A DNA stretch of 64,000 nt from Microbacterium sp. HD4P20 (GTDB taxonomy: Bacteria > Actinomycetota > Actinomycetes > Actinomycetales > Microbacteriaceae): the NCBI RefSeq assembly GCF_019449275.2, contig NZ_JAHZQZ020000014.1, positions 62,001 through 126,000 on the forward strand, written 5' to 3'. Below the pieces are notes generated by a model, which was given only the letters and a program-made list of their open reading frames with translations, had not been told where the DNA came from and did not search any database. Made by a program: the position numbers and the translations under genes. Shown here one piece after another: positions 1 through 7,060 of the stretch (positions within the stretch are counted from its first letter, which is position 1; the number at the start of each line of letters is the position of its first letter).

Positions 1-573
1 GTGACCGTGAGGGTGGTCGACGCAGATTCGGGACTGCCGCTCGAGGGCGAGGCCACCGGCGAACTGTGGGTGCGCGGGCCCAGCGTGTTCGCCGGCTACC
101 TCGGCGACGAGAACGCCACGGCACGCGCACTGAGCGGAGGCTGGCTGCGATCGGGCGATCTCGTCGCCCGGGACGCCGAAGGCGTCTACCGCATCGTGGA
201 CCGATTGAAGGACATCTTCATCTCGGGCGGTGAGAACGTCGCACCCGCCGAAGTAGAGCACGCGCTGTGCCTGCACCCGCTCGTGGTGGCGGCCGCCGTC
301 GTCGGCGTCCCCGACCCGGTGTGGGGAGAGCGCGGTGTCGCGTTCGTCGTGCCCGCGGCCGGAGCCGCGCTGTCGGGCGACGAACTGCTTGCTCACGCGC
401 GGCGCAACCTCGCGGCCTTCAAGGTGCCGGTGCGCATCGAGCTGGTCGACGCGCTGCCGCGCTCGACGATCGACAAGCTCGCCCGGTCGCGGCTTCGCGA
501 GCAGGCACGCGCGCTCATGGCGCAGGATCGCGCGGGGGAGCGCGACCGAACGACGAAGGAGGTGTCGCGATGA
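1..573 (+). CDS. Acyl-CoA synthetase (AMP-binding), C-terminal part
   Basis: Only the last 190 codons of an ANL-superfamily acyl-CoA ligase are present; the reading frame is open to the left edge, so the GTG at base 1 need not be the true start. Visible ANL core motifs are GELWVRGPSVFAGYL (residues about 20-34), the hinge region RSGDLVARDAEGVYRIVDRLKD with the hinge Asp, SGGENVAPAEVE, and a C-terminal LPRSTIDKLAR that holds the lysine completing adenylation. Such enzymes activate a carboxylic acid to acyl-AMP and then acyl-CoA in the cytoplasm. The next gene starts inside its stop codon (ATGA overlap at 570-573), so it is co-transcribed with a TetR regulator, an SDR dehydrogenase and a hydrolase, suggesting activation of a short or hydroxylated acid. 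The substrate cannot be read from this fragment. Confidence 0.85.
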   Translation: MTVRVVDADSGLPLEGEATGELWVRGPSVFAGYLGDENATARALSGGWLRSGDLVARDAEGVYRIVDRLKDIFISGGENVAPAEVEHALCLHPLVVAAAVVGVPDPVWGERGVAFVVPAAGAALSGDELLAHARRNLAAFKVPVRIELVDALPRSTIDKLARSRLREQARALMAQDRAGERDRTTKEVSR

Positions 574-1262
574 GCCTTTCCGGCGATGTCGTCGACGACG
601 CGCAGGGTCCCGTCTCATCCGCGACCGGACGCCCGCTCACCAAGCGTGGCGAGGCGACGCGGCGGCGCCTGCTCGAGGCCGCGGAGCTCGTTTTCGCCGA
701 ACAGGGCTACCACGAGGCATCCATCGTCAAGATCACCGAGCGCGCCGGCATCGGCCTGGGGACGTTCTACCTGTACTTCGACAGTAAGCAGGCCATCTTC
801 GAGGCGCTGGTGCTGGATCTGAACCGCCGCGTGCGCCACTCGATGTCGGAATCCATGGCGGGGGCGTCGTCCCGCCTCGAAGCAGAGCGCGCCGGGTTCG
901 CGGGGTTCTTCCGGTTCACCGCCGAGCACCCTGCGCTTTATCGCGTCGTGCGCGAGGCGGAGTTCGTCTCTCCCGAAGTGCTGCGGCTGCACTACACGCG
1001 CATCGTCGAGGGCTACGAGGCGGGACTGCGGTCCGCTCAGGCCGCCGGAGACGTGGACCGCGCCCTCGATCCCGAGACGACGGCGTGGGCACTCATGGGG
1101 ATGGGAGAGCTCATCGGCATGCGTTTCCTGCTGTGGGAGCGGGATGCCGACGGACGGCCGCCGTCGCAGCTGGATCCCGTCGTATTCGCCGGCATGACGC
1201 GGTTCATCGACAACGCGCTCGCGCCGCGGCCCGGAGCCGCGCAGGGGGAGGAGCAGGAATGA
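570..1262 (+). CDS. TetR/AcrR-family transcriptional regulator
   Basis: A 230-residue regulator. The N-terminal helix-turn-helix is clear: GEATRRRLLEAAELVFAEQGY, then IVKITERAGIGLGTFYLYFDSK (about residues 48-70), the usual TetR recognition-helix pattern ending in YxYFxSK. The remainder is a helical ligand-binding domain with a FRFTAEHPALYRVVREAEF segment typical of regulators of fatty-acid or acyl-CoA genes. Start chosen at ATG 570, inside the stop of the ligase; AAGGAGG lies about 6 nt upstream. It overlaps the next gene by ATGA as well, so ligase, regulator, dehydrogenase and hydrolase form one tightly packed operon. Role inferred: local repressor that senses the acyl-CoA substrate or product of the cluster. 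Confidence 0.85.
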   Translation: MSLSGDVVDDAQGPVSSATGRPLTKRGEATRRRLLEAAELVFAEQGYHEASIVKITERAGIGLGTFYLYFDSKQAIFEALVLDLNRRVRHSMSESMAGASSRLEAERAGFAGFFRFTAEHPALYRVVREAEFVSPEVLRLHYTRIVEGYEAGLRSAQAAGDVDRALDPETTAWALMGMGELIGMRFLLWERDADGRPPSQLDPVVFAGMTRFIDNALAPRPGAAQGEEQE

Positions 1263-2011
1263 GCGACAACGACCTCGCCGGCCGGCGAGCACTCGTCACG
1301 GGCGGCGCGAGCGGGATCGGGTTGGCGTGCGCGCACGAGTTCGCAGCACGCGGGGCCCACGTGATCATCGCCGACCTCAACGCGAATGCCGCGACGGATG
1401 CCGCCGCCGAGGTGGGCGGTGAGTCCTGGGTCGTCGACCTCGCCGACACCGCGGCGCTCGACGAGGTCGCACTCGACATCGACATCCTTGTGAACAACGC
1501 CGGCATCCAGCGTGTGAGCCCGATCACCGACTTCGACCCCGACGCGTTCCGGCTACTGCTGCGTCTCATGCTCGAGTCGCCGTTCCTGCTGGTGCGCGCG
1601 GCGCTGCCGGCCATGTACGAGCGTGGCTGGGGGCGCATCATCAACGTCTCGAGCGCCCACGGTCTGCGCGCGAGCCCGTTCAAGTCGGCCTATGTCGCTG
1701 CAAAGCATGGGCTCGAAGGACTGTCGAAGGTCACCGCCCTCGAGGGCGCGCCGCACGGTGTCACGAGCAACTGCATCAATCCCGCGTATGTGCGCACGCC
1801 GCTGGTCGAGAAGCAGATCGCCGACCAGGCGAAGGTGCACGGCATCCCCGAGAGCGAGGTCGTCGAGAAGATCATGCTCACCGAGACGGCGATCAAGCGG
1901 CTGGTCGAGGCCGACGAGGTGGCCTCGCTCGCGGGGTGGCTGGCGTCCGACAAGGCCGGAATGGTCACCGGCGCCTCGTACACGATGGACGGCGGATGGA
2001 CGGCGCGATGA
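1259..2011 (+). CDS. Short-chain dehydrogenase, 3-hydroxybutyrate dehydrogenase type
   Basis: A 250-residue classical SDR. The cofactor loop TGGASGIG is at residues 14-21, NNAG follows near residue 80, catalytic Ser lies in INVSSAHG and the catalytic pair is Y145-x3-K149 (YVAAK). Beyond the general fold, the segments HGLRASPFKSAYVAAKHG, NPAYVRTPLVEKQI and IKRLVEADEVA are typical of D-beta-hydroxybutyrate dehydrogenase, which oxidises (R)-3-hydroxybutyrate to acetoacetate with NAD+. The nearby CoA-transferase subunits and acetoacetyl-CoA thiolase (3942-6605) are the next steps for acetoacetate, which supports the call. Start and end overlap the neighbours by 4 bp. It could act on a related 3-hydroxy acid; sequence alone does not exclude this. 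Confidence 0.78.
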   Translation: MSDNDLAGRRALVTGGASGIGLACAHEFAARGAHVIIADLNANAATDAAAEVGGESWVVDLADTAALDEVALDIDILVNNAGIQRVSPITDFDPDAFRLLLRLMLESPFLLVRAALPAMYERGWGRIINVSSAHGLRASPFKSAYVAAKHGLEGLSKVTALEGAPHGVTSNCINPAYVRTPLVEKQIADQAKVHGIPESEVVEKIMLTETAIKRLVEADEVASLAGWLASDKAGMVTGASYTMDGGWTAR

Positions 2012-2967
2012 GTGGTGGCAGTATGCCCGAGGCCGGAGTGCCCGCTGTCGACCTGGCCAGGGCGGGTCACACATACCGCACGGTCGACGTGCCGGTGATC
2101 GGCGGGGCCCTTCGCGTCGGCGTGTGGGACCCCGACCCCGCGATGGCAGATGCCCCGGACGTGCTTCTCATCCACGGGGTCACCTCGTCGCACCTGGCCT
2201 GGCCGTTCGTCGTGGACCGGCTGCCCGGAGTGCGTGCGATCGCACCCGACCTGCGTGGGCGGGGTGCCAGCAACACCCTCGAGGGACCCGCCGGCATGGC
2301 GGCGCACGCCGCCGACCTCGTGGCTGCGCTCGACGCCCTCGGCATCGAGCGCACCGTGGTGGTCGGGCATTCGATGGGCGCGTTCGTGGCTGTCGTCCTG
2401 GCCCACCGATATCCGGAGCGGGTATCACGACTGGTGCTGGTGGACGGAGGCTTGCCACTAGACGTGCCGGCAGGGCTCAGCACCGACGAGCTGGTCGCCG
2501 GGATCCTCGGCCCGACCGCCGCGCGGCTGTCGATGAGGTTCGCCGATCCGGGGGAGTACCTCGACTTCTGGCGGCGGCATCCCGCCTTCCGTTCGGACTG
2601 GACGAGCGAACTCGAGCAGTACCTCGCGTACGACCTCGTCGACGACGGGCAGGGCGCGCTGCGCCCGGCGACGAGCTACGACACCACCGCCGACGACACC
2701 CGCGACATGAACACGGGCGAGGCGCTGCCGGCGGCGCTGACGGGGCTGCGGCATCCCGCCCGCATGGTGACCGCGCCGCGCGGACTGCAAGACGAGCCGC
2801 CGGGGCTGTACGCGCCCGAGCATCTGGCTCGAATGCTCGACGCCAATCCCGGGATCTTGCACGAGCGCCTCGACGGCTTCAACCACTACACGATCGTGAT
2901 GTCGCCGGCGGGGGCTGATGCCGTCGCCGCCGTCGTGCGGGACCAAATCGCGCATCGCGGTCGGTGA
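2008..2967 (+). CDS. Alpha/beta hydrolase
   Basis: A 319-residue alpha/beta-hydrolase fold protein. The oxyanion strand HGVTSSHLAWP follows strand 3, the nucleophile elbow is GHSMGA with Ser122, and a late His-containing segment ERLDGFNHYT fits the catalytic histidine. No signal peptide or membrane segment is seen, so it should be cytoplasmic. ATG 2008 overlaps the dehydrogenase stop, ending the four-gene operon. In this setting it may release the hydroxy acid from an ester, oligomer or lactone; it could also be an enol-lactonase, but no family-specific signature was recognised. The stop codon lies in the left arm of the dyad at 2965-3045. Confidence 0.8.
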   Translation: MSGGSMPEAGVPAVDLARAGHTYRTVDVPVIGGALRVGVWDPDPAMADAPDVLLIHGVTSSHLAWPFVVDRLPGVRAIAPDLRGRGASNTLEGPAGMAAHAADLVAALDALGIERTVVVGHSMGAFVAVVLAHRYPERVSRLVLVDGGLPLDVPAGLSTDELVAGILGPTAARLSMRFADPGEYLDFWRRHPAFRSDWTSELEQYLAYDLVDDGQGALRPATSYDTTADDTRDMNTGEALPAALTGLRHPARMVTAPRGLQDEPPGLYAPEHLARMLDANPGILHERLDGFNHYTIVMSPAGADAVAAVVRDQIAHRGR

Positions 2968-3045
2968 GCGAGCGAAGCGAGTCGAAACGCCCGTGCCTGC
3001 GAGTGGGCTCGGCGCGTTTCGTCTCGCTCGTTCCTCGCTCGCTCA
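2965..3045. terminator. Large imperfect inverted repeat, bidirectional terminator-like
   Basis: The left arm (2965-2990) and right arm (3014-3045) are near reverse complements: both read TGAGCGAGCG at the outside and CGAAACGC at the loop side, with the right arm carrying a small insertion. The stop codons of the two convergent genes (TGA 2965-2967 and, on the minus strand, 3043-3045) are the outermost bases of the arms. The sequence is rich in short GAGCGAGC/GAAGCGAG blocks, unlike the flanking coding DNA. It should fold in RNA from either strand and separate the two operons. Confidence 0.6.
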
Positions 3046-3837
3046 ACGACCGGAGCTCGCGGCGATGCGGGTGGTGAGCTGGTGGGCGTGGGCGAGGAGG
3101 GTGCGGCCCAGCTCGGGCAGGCGGTCGGGGCCGAACCGGAACTGCACGCCCGTCAGGCTCAGCGCCCACTGCGGGTGGCCTTCCTTGGTGAACACCGCGG
3201 CGCCGAGCCCGTACGACCCCTCGACGATGAGGCCGGGGTTGACGGCGTAGCCGCGCTCCTGCGTGTCGCGCAGCCGGGTTCGCAGCCGCTGCTCGCCGTG
3301 CGGTGCGCCCCATTCCGCGGCGAGCTCAGGATGACGCCCGAAGTAGGCGTCCACATCGTGGGGAGGGAGGAAGGCGAGGATGGCCAGCCCTGCCGAGGCG
3401 ACGCCGAGCGGAAAGCGCACGCCCTCCGACAGTACGAAAGACCGGATCGGAAAGCTCCCCTCCTCGCGCAGCAGGCACACCGTTTCGTCGCCCCGGCGCA
3501 CCGAGAGGAACGCGCTCTCTTCGGTCCGCACGGCGAGAGATCTCACGATGTCGCGGGCGATGGCGGTGATGTCATAGCGGGATGCCGCGACCGTCCCCAT
3601 CAGGAAGAGCTCGGGACCCGGCATCCATCGCCCACTCCTATCGTCCTGGTCGACAAGGCCTTCGTGGCGCAGCGCGGTCAGGAGGCGATGCGCGGTCGGG
3701 CGCGTGAGGTCGGCGCGCCGGGCGAGGTCGGCGACCGACATGCCCTCGTCGCCGGCGGAAGTGACCAGTCGCAGCAACAGTGCTGCCCGGGCCACCGACT
3801 GGGCTCCTGGAATGCTCCGCTTGGCGACGTTGTCCAC
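3043..3837 (-). CDS. IclR-family transcriptional regulator
   Basis: IclR-type regulator: winged helix near the N-terminus (VADLARRADLTRPTAHRLLTAL, then HEGLVDQDDRSGRW) and a C-terminal effector domain with the usual ESAFLSVRRGDETVCL, GVASAGLAILAFL and ERGYAVNPG segments. I place the start at GTG 3837 (264 residues, MDNVAKRSIPGAQSVARA), because a TAGCGT hexamer sits 7 nt upstream; an in-frame GTG at 3867 would add 10 residues. The gene is divergent from the CoA-transferase/thiolase operon, and IclR regulators next to such genes commonly control them. A GTCCA-N5-TGGAC dyad overlaps the proposed start, consistent with autoregulation. Confidence 0.85.
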   Translation of the reverse strand: MDNVAKRSIPGAQSVARAALLLRLVTSAGDEGMSVADLARRADLTRPTAHRLLTALRHEGLVDQDDRSGRWMPGPELFLMGTVAASRYDITAIARDIVRSLAVRTEESAFLSVRRGDETVCLLREEGSFPIRSFVLSEGVRFPLGVASAGLAILAFLPPHDVDAYFGRHPELAAEWGAPHGEQRLRTRLRDTQERGYAVNPGLIVEGSYGLGAAVFTKEGHPQWALSLTGVQFRFGPDRLPELGRTLLAHAHQLTTRIAASSGR

Positions 3838-3846
3838 GATATGGAC
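3832..3846. promoter_or_regulatory. Possible IclR operator (GTCCA-N5-TGGAC)
   Basis: A perfect 5-bp dyad with a 5-bp centre covers the proposed start codon of the IclR gene and abuts its -10-like TAGCGT (minus strand, 3845-3850). IclR proteins bind short dyads of this size. The assignment is inference from position and symmetry. Confidence 0.35.
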
Positions 3847-3941
3847 GCTACGCCTCACGCTCTCCACATGGCAAGCCGCGCCGTGACACTGGACCCGGAT
3901 GCTCAGAGGATTGTCGAAGACATCATGAGCGAAGGAGCAGG

Positions 3942-4742
3942 ATGATCGACAAGACGTGGGGCTCGGCGGTCGAAGCCGTCGCCGACATCCCTGACGGCGC
4001 CTCTCTCGCGGTCGGAGGATTCGGGCTCTCCGGAAATCCCATCGCGCTCATCGAGGCGCTGCTGGCGCAGGGGACGACCGACCTCAGCATCGTCAGCAAC
4101 AACTGCGGGGTCGACGACTGGGGCCTCGGGATCCTCTTGAACGCCAAGCGCATCCGCAAGATGACGTCCTCATATGTCGGCGAGAACAAGGAGTTCGAGC
4201 GGCAGTTCCTCTCGGGCGAGCTCGAGCTCGAACTCACCCCACAGGGCACGCTCGCCGAGAAGCTCCGCGCCGGCGGCTCCGGCATCGCAGCCTTTTACAC
4301 GCAGACCGGCGTCGGCACCCAGGTCGCCGAGGGCGGGCTGCCGCGTCGCTACGACGGGACCGGCGGGGTCGCCGTGGCCTCGCCGGTGAAGGATGTCCGA
4401 ACCTTCGAGTTCGCCGGGTCCGCCCGCGAGTACGTGCTCGAAGAGGCCATTGTGACGGACTTCTCGCTGGTTCACGCCCTCCGCGGTGACCGTCACGGGA
4501 ACCTCGTTTTCAACAAGTCCGCCCGCAACTTCAACCCGCTCGCCGCCATGGCCGGACACGTGTGCATCGCCCAGGTCGAGGAGCTCGTCGAACCTGGCGA
4601 GCTGGATCCGGACAGCATCCATCTTCCCGGCATCTACGTGCACCGCATCGTGGAGGTCGGATCCGACATCGAGAAGCGCATCGAACGCCGCACGGTCTCC
4701 GCCGCTCAAGCGGCCGCGCGCGAGATGCCGGAAGGAGCCTGA
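3942..4742 (+). CDS. scoA: Succinyl-CoA:3-ketoacid CoA-transferase, subunit A
   Basis: A 266-residue class I CoA-transferase alpha subunit. It opens [20 protein letters not shown] and has the glycine loop [10 protein letters not shown], then [32 protein letters not shown] and [16 protein letters not shown], which is the pattern of SCOT subunit A rather than 3-oxoadipate CoA-transferase. With subunit B it moves CoA from succinyl-CoA to acetoacetate in the cytoplasm. Start ATG 3942 has GAAGGAGCAGG just upstream. First gene of scoA-scoB-thiolase, divergent from the IclR gene. PcaI (3-oxoadipate) is the main alternative because IclR-CoA-transferase-thiolase is also a protocatechuate arrangement, but no other pca gene is present. 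Confidence 0.85.
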   Translation: MIDKTWGSAVEAVADIPDGASLAVGGFGLSGNPIALIEALLAQGTTDLSIVSNNCGVDDWGLGILLNAKRIRKMTSSYVGENKEFERQFLSGELELELTPQGTLAEKLRAGGSGIAAFYTQTGVGTQVAEGGLPRRYDGTGGVAVASPVKDVRTFEFAGSAREYVLEEAIVTDFSLVHALRGDRHGNLVFNKSARNFNPLAAMAGHVCIAQVEELVEPGELDPDSIHLPGIYVHRIVEVGSDIEKRIERRTVSAAQAAAREMPEGA

Positions 4743-4743
4743 C

Positions 4744-5427
4744 ATGCCGCTGTCACGGAACGAGATGGCTGCCCGCGCGGCACAGGAGCTCGCCGACGGC
4801 GCGTATGTGAACCTCGGGATCGGTCTCCCCACGCTCGTGCCGAACCACGTGCCCGAGGGAGTGACGGTGGTGCTCCAGTCCGAGAACGGCATCCTCGGCG
4901 TCGGGCCGTACCCGTCCGATGAGAACGTCGACCCCGACCTCATCAACGCCGGCAAAGAGACGGTCACCACACTTCCCGGAGCGGCGTTCTTCGATTCGGC
5001 GACGAGCTTCGGCATGATCCGGGGCGGCAAGATCGACGCCGCCATCCTCGGCGCGATGCAGGTGTCGGCGACCGGGGACCTGGCCAACTGGATGATCCCG
5101 GGAAAGATGGTCAAGGGACCGGGAGGAGCGATGGACCTCGTCCACGGCGCAGCCCGCGTGATCGTGCTGATGGAGCACGTGGCGAAAGACGGCAGCCCCA
5201 AGATCGTCGACGAGTGCTCGCTGCCCCTCACCGGCCGCGGCGTGGTGGATCGCATCATCACGGATCTCGCCGTCATCGACGTGACCGAGGACGGACTCGT
5301 GCTCGTGGAGCTGGCACCCGATGTCAGCGTGGAAGACGTCATCGCCGCGACCGAGCCCGAGCTTGCGATCGCCATCGGTGACCGAGGGGCCGCGGGCGAG
5401 CGAAACGAGAGCAAGGTGGAAGCATGA
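4744..5427 (+). CDS. scoB: Succinyl-CoA:3-ketoacid CoA-transferase, subunit B
   Basis: A 227-residue beta subunit. The catalytic glutamate is E47 in [11 protein letters not shown]; other SCOT-B landmarks are [53 protein letters not shown] and [10 protein letters not shown]. It forms the active-site half of the heteromeric enzyme with ScoA. The gene starts 1 bp after the scoA stop and overlaps the thiolase by ATGA. The last about 15 residues ([14 protein letters not shown]) are a short hydrophilic tail. Confidence 0.87.
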   Translation: MPLSRNEMAARAAQELADGAYVNLGIGLPTLVPNHVPEGVTVVLQSENGILGVGPYPSDENVDPDLINAGKETVTTLPGAAFFDSATSFGMIRGGKIDAAILGAMQVSATGDLANWMIPGKMVKGPGGAMDLVHGAARVIVLMEHVAKDGSPKIVDECSLPLTGRGVVDRIITDLAVIDVTEDGLVLVELAPDVSVEDVIAATEPELAIAIGDRGAAGERNESKVEA

Positions 5428-6605
5428 ACCAAGACATCGTCATCGTCGCCGCCGCGCGCACCCCGCAGGGGCGGCTGAAGGGTCAACTGTCGCCGCTCAC
5501 CGCGGTGCAGTTGGGCAGTGCGGCGATCCGCGGCGCACTGGACAAAGCCGGCATCCCGGCGGACGCCGTCGATGCCGTGCTCGTCGGGCAGGTGCTCGCC
5601 GCCGGTGCCGGCCAGAACCCGGCACGTCAGGCGGCCGTGGGCGCCGGCATCCCGTGGCACGTGCACTCCGGGTCGGTGAACAAGGTGTGCCTGTCGGGCC
5701 TCACCGCGATCATCGACGGCGCCCGCATGATCGCCGTGGGTGACGCGACCGTCGTGGTCGCGGCGGGGATGGAGTCCATGACGCGTGCTCCCCACCTGCT
5801 CATGGGCTCGCGCGACGGGTGGGCGTACGGCTCGATCGAGGTGCTCGACCACATGGCCTTCGACGGGCTGACCGACGCGTACGACCGCGAGAGCATGGGC
5901 GCCTCGACGGAGCGGCACAATGGGCGCCTGGAGGTGACGCGCGAGATGCAGGATGCTGTCGCGGCGCGTTCGCATCAGCGGGCCGCCGCCGCGCAGGCTG
6001 AGGGCGTGTTCGACGCCGAGATCGTGCCGGTGCCGATACCTCAGCGCAAGGGCGACCCGGTGGTCGTGACCAAGGACGAGGGGATCCGGCCCGAGACGAC
6101 GGTCGAGACGCTCGCTGGGCTGCGCCCGGCCTTCGCCGAGGGCGGCTCGATCACGGCCGGCAACTCGTCGCAGATCTCGGATGGCGCCTCGGCGGTCGTT
6201 CTTACGACGCGCGCGCACGCGGACGCGAACGGCTGGCCGGTGCTGGCAGCCGTCGGCGCGTCAGGACAGGTCGCCGGCCCCGACAACTCCTTGCATTCGC
6301 AGCCGGCCCGGGCGATCGAGAACGCCTGCGCGAAGCAGGGGATCGCCGCCTCCGAGCTCGACATCGTCGAGATCAACGAGGCGTTCGGCGCCGTCGTCGC
6401 GCGGTCTCAGACCGAGCTCGGGCTCGCCGACGACGTGGTCAATCCCCACGGCGGCGGCATCGCGATCGGGCACCCGATCGGGGCATCCGGCAACCGGCTC
6501 GTCGTCCATGCGGTGCACGAGCTGGTTCGTCGCGGCGGCGGCACCGCGGCCGTCGCGCTGTGCGGCGGCGGCGGTCAGGGCGACGCGCTCATCCTCACGC
6601 GCTGA
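5424..6605 (+). CDS. Acetyl-CoA C-acetyltransferase (thiolase)
   Basis: A 393-residue thiolase of normal length. The acylated cysteine is C89 in VNKVCLSG; the C-terminal catalytic parts [13 protein letters not shown] (His) and CGGGGQGDA (Cys) are intact. Thiolases of this type split acetoacetyl-CoA with CoA into two acetyl-CoA. Directly behind the CoA-transferase it completes 3-hydroxybutyrate to acetoacetate to acetoacetyl-CoA to 2 acetyl-CoA together with the dehydrogenase at 1259-2011. Biosynthetic use is chemically possible, but CoA-transferase partners argue for catabolism. Confidence 0.87.
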   Translation: MNQDIVIVAAARTPQGRLKGQLSPLTAVQLGSAAIRGALDKAGIPADAVDAVLVGQVLAAGAGQNPARQAAVGAGIPWHVHSGSVNKVCLSGLTAIIDGARMIAVGDATVVVAAGMESMTRAPHLLMGSRDGWAYGSIEVLDHMAFDGLTDAYDRESMGASTERHNGRLEVTREMQDAVAARSHQRAAAAQAEGVFDAEIVPVPIPQRKGDPVVVTKDEGIRPETTVETLAGLRPAFAEGGSITAGNSSQISDGASAVVLTTRAHADANGWPVLAAVGASGQVAGPDNSLHSQPARAIENACAKQGIAASELDIVEINEAFGAVVARSQTELGLADDVVNPHGGGIAIGHPIGASGNRLVVHAVHELVRRGGGTAAVALCGGGGQGDALILTR

Positions 6606-6639
6606 CGCGTGCGAGCATGCCGGCGGCGTGGCCGCGTCG

Positions 6640-6662
6640 CCCCGCCGCGGAGGACTGCGGGG
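6640..6662. terminator. Weak hairpin between convergent genes
   Basis: CCCCGC (6640-6645) and GCGGGG (6657-6662) can pair around an 11-nt loop between the thiolase stop and the stop of the minus-strand membrane protein. There is no T-tract. Confidence 0.3.
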
Positions 6663-6670
6663 GGCTTACC

Positions 6671-6925
6671 TCATCGCTCGAGGCGGCGCTTGAGCAGCTT
6701 CTTCTCCCGTCCATGGACGGGCGAGTCGTTGTCGATGAGCTTTCCGTGGGACGCCCGGCGCACATCGACGATCGCGCCGATCGCGAGGGCTAGCGAGATC
6801 CCCCAGCTGAGCCACGCCAGTGCGGTCCGCCACGTGAAAGGTTCATTCTCACGGAGACCGCGCAGCAGTGTCATGCCGCCGGTGAAGGCCGCGAGGATCC
6901 CCGTGCCGAAGAGGTACTTGCGCAT
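6671..6925 (-). CDS. Small two-TM membrane protein, function unknown
   Basis: An 84-residue protein with two predicted membrane segments (about residues 6-22 and 33-53) and a basic tail ending REKKLLKRRLER. I do not recognise a family. ATG 6925 is preceded by TAGCGT ending 6 nt upstream, predicting a leaderless transcript. It is divergent from otsA and convergent with the thiolase, so probably monocistronic. Confidence 0.65.
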   Translation of the reverse strand: MRKYLFGTGILAAFTGGMTLLRGLRENEPFTWRTALAWLSWGISLALAIGAIVDVRRASHGKLIDNDSPVHGREKKLLKRRLER

Positions 6926-6931
6926 GGCTTC

Positions 6932-6937
6932 ACGCTA
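6932..6937 (-). promoter_or_regulatory. -10 box TAGCGT for the 6671-6925 gene (leaderless)
   Basis: Minus-strand TAGCGT is followed by exactly 6 nt (GAAGCC) and then the ATG at 6925, so transcription should start at the start codon. No clear -35 is seen. Confidence 0.55.
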
Positions 6938-6960
6938 GCGCGCCCGGCGCAGGGCCGTCG

Positions 6961-7004
6961 CCCCTTGACATCGGGCGTCTGCCACGTCAAGGGGAGATGG
7001 CAGA
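6961..7004. promoter_or_regulatory. Two interleaved dyads upstream of otsA
   Basis: CCCCTTGAC (6961-6969) pairs with GTCAAGGGG (6986-6994), and TCTGCCA (6978-6984) pairs with TGGCAGA (6998-7004). The arms alternate, so as hairpins they would exclude each other, but both lie upstream of the predicted otsA start site, which makes protein binding to DNA more likely. Candidate operators for otsAB control. Confidence 0.4.
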
Positions 7005-7018
7005 TTCGCAGGGCACGC

Positions 7019-7024
7019 TAGCCT
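7019..7024 (+). promoter_or_regulatory. -10 box TAGCCT for otsAB
   Basis: TAGCCT matches the TANNNT pattern found before many genes here. It predicts a start near 7031 and a leader of about 30 nt containing AGGAG before GTG 7061. Confidence 0.45.
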
Positions 7025-7060
7025 GGGGGTGCCTTGTCCCCCGCACCGTCAGGAGCCCGT

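Noticed and set aside
4170..6218. A 682-codon minus-strand frame over scoA, scoB and the thiolase
   Set aside because: Antisense shadow; plus-strand genes carry complete family motifs and ATGA overlaps.
3942..6605. Beta-ketoadipate (pcaIJ-pcaF) assignment for the CoA-transferase/thiolase operon
   Set aside because: Subunit motifs match SCOT, thiolase has VNKVCLSG of the acetoacetyl type, and no other pca gene is nearby; kept only as an alternative.
7034..7060. TTG 7034 as the otsA start
   Set aside because: No ribosome site; GTG 7061 has AGGAG at good spacing.
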